Shown here: piece by piece, positions 59,895 through 64,000 of the stretch | Layout of the letters: every line of letters starts with the position of its first letter | How positions within the stretch are numbered: position 1 is the first letter of the stretch | Assembly (NCBI GenBank): GCA_028023455.1 | Contig: JAQFVV010006310.1 | Coordinates: 808,001-872,000 of the forward strand | From: Epiperipatus broadwayi | Lineage: Eukaryota; Onychophora; Udeonychophora; Euonychophora; Peripatidae | Length of the DNA stretch: 64,000 nucleotides | Reading direction: 5' to 3' | The notes under the pieces: generated by a model | What the model was told of the DNA's origin: nothing | Databases searched by the model: none | What the model saw: the letters and a program-made list of their open reading frames with translations, nothing else | Made by a program: the position numbers and the translations under genes

Positions 59895-60155
59895 TTAAAA
59901 CAGGCAAAACTCACTACACGTATGGTCATGTGAATATTGAGATTGTTAAAAAAACAAAAAAACTTGTTATTACTGAAACTGAACAATATAATCAGCATAA
60001 TCCTCTATTCTCATCACTTTTATGCCATCTAGTATAAATTTTAATAATCAATAAATGCCAAATATTAGCATTTAATAAATTCCTATCTAGTGCTGTCTTA
60101 TATAAATATCCCCAGAGTAATTCTAGCTTATGGTTTTAATCAGTGAGAAGCTTTT
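59895..60155 (-). repeat. Single-arm copy of the palindrome unit, with degenerate hammerhead core
   Basis: It starts with TTAAAACAGGCAAAACTC, identical to the palindrome end at 50,130. It continues with ATCTAGTG...ATATCCCCAGA and ends with AATCAGTGAGAAGC, in the same order as that left arm. On the minus strand (60,143 down to 60,115) it reads CTGATTAAAACCATAAGC, then TAGAATTACTC, where GAAACTAGTC is expected; stem I (TCTCA/TGGGG) is still possible. This shows that the unit exists alone as well as in an inverted dimer. Confidence 0.5.
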
Positions 60156-60337
60156 TACTTTTTTTTAACAATGCACTTGATCTTTGAATCTAATGCATCT
60201 TGCCTCTAGCAGTCATTTTTAACCTTTTTGTTATACCATTAAGCTATCAGTCCAAAGAGAAAAATTATTTTTTTTCAATAAACGTCTATTTGCTTACAGT
60301 TATACAGATCTGAAACCAGTTCAGTTTCTATATATTA

Positions 60338-60371
60338 TGGTAATATATATATATATGTGTGTGTGTGTGTA
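60338..60371. repeat. (AT)n(GT)n compound microsatellite
   Basis: A TA/AT alternating run turns into GTGTGTGTGTGTGT without interruption. Confidence 0.8.
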
Positions 60372-60544
60372 AGCTTAGGCATCTTTTTTCTTTGGCCAAA
60401 AGTGGTATAGTACTATTACCTTTAGTTTAAGGAAGGTTTAGACAGAAGATATCATGTTGTATTCATAATAATATTATACATTTAATTCAAAGCTGAACTT
60501 TTTATTGTTTTAATACCCTACATAGTTTAGTGCAATAGCAAAGT

Positions 60545-60655
60545 AAAGGTCTCCAGAGCTCAAGTTCTATGAATTGGGGAACTCTTTCAACAATTCTAAA
60601 GCTCAAACTTCTTAAGAACTTTCAAACAATAAAACTATTCAATTATTTTTTTCTT
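60545..60655 (+). repeat. Fourth copy of the 'GCTCAAACTT...' unit
   Basis: AGAGCTCAAGTTCTATGAAT and AAAGCTCAAACTTCTTAAGA with ACTATTCAATTATTTTTTTC match the start and the body of the array at 51,590-52,110. It lies 250 bp before the Penelope-like element. Confidence 0.45.
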
Positions 60656-60904
60656 TTAGTGATATAATCATCAATCACTAACTATTTTTGCACTTCTAAA
60701 ACAATATTTTTTCATTATTAGCAGATTTCTTCTGAGACCTACTTAGATGATGAAAAATATTGTTTTAAAATTGCAAAAATATATGACAATTTAAGAACTA
60801 TTCATATGAATATACTGAATTCATTTATATACATAAGTTATAACTATTTTATTTCATCTTTATTTTGTAATTAATAACACGCTGATGCGTTGCGGTGAAA
60901 CTTT

Positions 60905-62612
60905 TTTATATAATAATTTCTGTAGGCTTTCAATATCTTAATTTCTGCAGACTAAGCGCTTTCACAGTTTTGTCACTCCATAAACATAGACTCTTAGATT
61001 ATTAACGTAATTATATGCAAATGTATGCAAAACTATCTCCTATATTATCCATTTTCTGAAAATGGCAAAGGAAGTGTCTTTTATATTTATTAAGTTGATA
61101 TCATTGGTGATAAAACAAGCTTCCTTGATTTTTTTCTTGATATCATTCCTTTCTGTTCATTATATATCAGTCTTGGAGGGTTCAAATCTGTGGTTGAGCT
61201 CTTGCTGGTGGTCAGCAAATACAGAACTGCCTTCTTTTTTGATTACTGCTCTTACATCATTTGAATTTGTAGACAGAATCAAGAATGCAGCAATTCCTCA
61301 AGAATTCAGGGTCGCAGTGGTAGATATTACAGAACTATATGGTTCCATTGACAGACAGCTATCAATCAGAATAATTGAACATGAGCTGATCAGCTCCTAA
61401 GACATGGTTTATTGTAGACTTTATGAAATGACTAGATGGAAACATTTTGGCATCATATGAAAATAACTGGTATAGAATGAACAATGGTTGGCCACTGGGT
61501 CTCCCTCTGAGTGGGATTGTTTCCAGCATTGTTCTAAATCATTTCAAACATCAAGTGCTTCCAAATAGCAGTACCAGGTACAATTTATATCAAATATGTG
61601 GATAACATATTTATATCAGCACCAGAAAACACAACCCAAGATATTTTACATGAACTCAACACTCTGTCTAGCCTGATTTTTAATTGTACATATGAGGATG
61701 AGCAAAATGTAATCAAGTACCTTGATTTAAAAATCAATAGAGAGAATGCTGCACTCAACTATTCCATGATAATCAAGCCCTTGTGCATTAGAGGTTACCT
61801 TCATCCACTCATAAAATCCCCCAAATCACATTGTAGAGCTATCTGCTTTCTTATTTCATAATCACCATCTATACAAAGTCGAGTCGGATAAGAAAAACAA
61901 CATCACCAGTTACATCAGGGATTTAATAAGCGTGAGTTTTAATCACAGAACAATAGCCAATAGGATTGAAGGTTTTCATAAAAGGCTTCAGCAAAATAAA
62001 AAAGACAGGCAGACAACATCTGACTATTCCATATATACCTGCAGTGGCAAAAAAACTTTACAGAAAGAATTTTAACTAGGATTTAGAATTCCTCCAAATA
62101 CAAATAGGCTTATTAATAAATACCAAAGATAAAAGAAATATCGAAGCAAGTCCCCAGGTAATATATAGAATTGTATGCCCTCAAATGGGGTGTGATGCTG
62201 TTTATTATGGTGAAATTCATGTCACAATTGGCAATAGATTGGCTCAACACAAATACACATATACAAGAGCAATAACCAAAAAATAAGGCAGTTCTGTATT
62301 TGCTGACCACCAGCAAGAGCTCAACCACAGATTTGAACCCTCCAAGACTGATATATTATGCACAGAAAGGAATGACATCAAGAGAAAAATCAAGGAAGCT
62401 TGTTTTATCACCAATGATATCAACTCAATAAATAAAAGACATTTGTTTTGCCATTTCCAGAAAATGGATAATATAGGAGATAGTTTTGTATACATTTGCA
62501 TATAATGACGTTAATAATCTAAGAGACTATGATTATGGAGTAACAAACCTCTGAAAGCGCTTAGTCGTCAGAAATTAAGATATTGAAAGCCTACAGAAAT
62601 TATTATATATAA
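60905..62612 (+). mobile_element. Truncated Penelope-like element with an inverted copy of its 3' end
   Basis: The segment 62,250-62,612 (end of the GIY-YIG coding region plus 3' flank) is repeated in reverse complement at 60,905-61,270, directly before the reverse transcriptase fragment. Example pairs are TTGAGCTCTTGCTGGTGGTC at about 61,193 with GACCACCAGCAAGAGCTCAA at 62,306, and ATAATTTCTGTAGGCTTTC with GAAAGCCTACAGAAATTAT. Partial inverted copies at the 5' side and 5' truncation are known features of Penelope insertions. The open run on the minus strand at 62,244-62,501 and the first half of the plus-strand run at 61,062-61,400 are antisense readings of these arms, not proteins. Confidence 0.8.
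61265..62505 (+). pseudogene. Penelope-like reverse transcriptase with GIY-YIG endonuclease (broken, 5'-truncated)
   Basis: FRVAVVDITELYGSIDRQ (61,306 on) is palm motif A with its Asp. WPLGLPLSGIVSSIV (about 61,490-61,535) is motif B. IKYVDNIFISAP (61,583-61,625) is the Y-x-D-D motif with the second Asp changed to Asn. LNTLSSLIFNCTYEDEQN and IKYLDLKI follow as usual in this family. After a stop-rich linker, YRIVCPQMGCDAVYYGE with NRLAQH (62,166-62,255) is the GIY-YIG nuclease core (here Y-Y-G, with the Arg kept), continued by SVFADHQQ and KTDILCTERND (62,290-62,375). The N-terminal fingers are missing, replaced by the inverted arm. Several frameshifts and stops make it inactive. Confidence 0.8.
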
Positions 62613-64000
62613 GTTAGTTCATGATTCTTAACTAAAAAATTAGGTTTGCAAAAGATCAATGCAGAAATTTACGTCACAAAACTAGAAGTTTATTGCAGGA
62701 AATCTTTCGTAGGCTATTATTTAAAATAAGATATATCAATATACTGAGAATCCAATAAGAAATTAGTAACTTTGGATAAGCTATAATAAAAAAAATTTTT
62801 TTTATATACATATGTTACTCATTTAATGAAAAGACAAATAGATTAATAAAAAGTATGGTCAACTATCACAGTAAAATGAGTAAAAATATTATTCTGAATA
62901 TGATATTCGCACATAAAGTATTAGCTGTATCTATGGTAATATCTATAGAAAATAGTTCTGGCTTGCTTTTATTTATTTCAGATTAAATCTTATATTTATT
63001 AGCAAGAACAATCAAATGGCTTTATTGCTTGGGAATTAAGAAAAAGTTCATGCACAAGAGATAACTCAATTAGGTCACAATCTATGACCCTAAACTTCAG
63101 ACTGGTCTGCTCTAACATTGCATCAAACCATTCAGGGCAATGCTAGAATAATGCCAAACCTTGCTGATGAACATGTCTTAGTCTAGTAATTCCATCCATT
63201 TTTGAGCAGAGCATTTATCGTATATGCTAAAGGAAGATATGAAAAGTATATAAATTTTAATTTAATAGAGTAACTCAAAATTCATCAAATTTATAACATG
63301 GAAAACAAAATAAATGTGAATAATAAAAAAAAAAAGATTATTCTAAATGTACTTTCTTACAAAGATTTTTTTATTGCTGTTAAAACAAAATTGTGGTAAA
63401 AAAAAAAAAACATTTGAAATATAATTATATAGTATAAAAATTATTAATGTTATTTTTTAGAAAACTTAACTAACAAAATATCATAAAGGCAATTGTAGAG
63501 ATTCCAACCAGAAAATTCATTCACTAGTAGCTTTATTAAGTCCCTTAATTCTACCATTATAGTCATAGATTCAACAATCATTAAGTGTGTAGTTTATGAT
63601 TTATATTTGTCCACATCTACATAGATCACAAATTGAGCAATCAAACCACACACAAGTATATAAATGAACAATTAATCAAATTTATTTATTGAACATGAAT
63701 TCAGATGTTGTAATAAAAATTCCTAATGATTTGTTAAGCATTGTTGAGATTATCAGGGATGCAAACTAAAAACTATTCTGATCAGAGATATTTTTCATGA
63801 AAAAGTACATTCTACCAGTTACTACTGTCTACTGATAGTCATTCAAAATTTAAAATATTGCAATAGAATTTTGAAATGTTAGGATTATAAATAACCCAGA
63901 GAAGATCTGAATTTATAGCAAAAATGAAGAGGGATTATATATTGTAAAGCACTAAGTCTATATAAGTAAGTTGTAAGGAAAAAAATGAAAGCACTGTAAG
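62613..64000. other. AT-rich flank of the Penelope-like element
   Basis: No gene seen. 63,093-63,170 is a normal-complexity patch faintly like 14,530-14,580. A-runs at 63,327-63,337 and 63,399-63,410 precede the dispersed repeat at 63,470-63,610. Confidence 0.4.
63470..63610 (+). repeat. Dispersed repeat shared with 37,060-37,210
   Basis: AAAATATCATAAAGGCAATT, AGATTCCAACCAGAAAATTC, CTAGTAGCTTTATTAAGTCC and TTAATTCTACCATTATAGTC correspond in order to the copy at 37,060-37,210. The same strand is used in both. Confidence 0.55.

Noticed and set aside
62244-62501. 85-codon minus-strand open run resembling the start of the 61,062-61,400 run
   Set aside because: Antisense of the GIY-YIG region; the similarity is due to the inverted copy of the Penelope 3' end.

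Overview
The window reads as repeat-dominated, very AT-rich nuclear DNA from an animal, most likely an invertebrate with a large genome. The grounds are the element types: an LTR retrotransposon nested inside another, a CR1-like LINE whose first ORF has PHD and SGNH-esterase domains, a Penelope-like element with a GIY-YIG endonuclease, a pogo-like insertion, tRNA-like (SINE-like) heads and many microsatellites. I cannot assign a phylum. I found no intact host gene, rRNA, functional tRNA, CRISPR array or operon. Almost every ORF over 60 codons is either a shadow or part of a mobile element.

Layout. 1-5,000: AT-rich filler with one frame-broken coding-like fragment (about 3,053-3,282) and a perfect 14-bp-arm hairpin (3,495-3,569). 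5,029-10,350: two direct copies of a 1.5 kb repeat, the second with a roughly 0.5 kb pogo-like insertion and an extra 124 bp. 10,430-12,690: a dispersed repeat (relative at 34,370-35,330), a ~110-bp tandem array and a hammerhead-ribozyme-like motif. 15,302-16,383: three consecutive foldback structures. 18,316-18,463: three consecutive small stem-loops.

18,936-33,516: the main structure. An outer LTR retrotransposon has 3.0 kb LTRs, TG...CA ends and a GTAT target duplication. Its internal region is 3.7 kb and carries unfamiliar minus-strand ORFs but no visible reverse transcriptase or integrase. Its right-hand LTR is split by a second LTR element (27,236-32,073; TTAC target duplication). That inner element has 2.1 kb LTRs around only 556 bp of non-coding internal DNA. 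Both look recent and non-autonomous, so both would depend on proteins made elsewhere.

33,521-44,770: AT-rich DNA with diverged repeats, tRNA-like boxes and an ACT/ATT trinucleotide tract. 44,770-49,435: a decayed CR1-like LINE (PHD, coiled coil, SGNH esterase, APE endonuclease, reverse transcriptase). 49,555-50,466 and 59,895-60,155: fragments resembling this LINE's 5' region, several with a hammerhead-like core (CTGAnnA / GAAAC / TAGTC). Two of these face each other in a 337-bp palindrome. 60,905-62,612: a truncated Penelope-like element whose 3' end is repeated in inverted orientation upstream. The rest, including nearly 8 kb at 52,111-59,894, holds nothing I can name.

All alignments were made by eye. 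Identity levels, family assignments and ribozyme activity were not computed.
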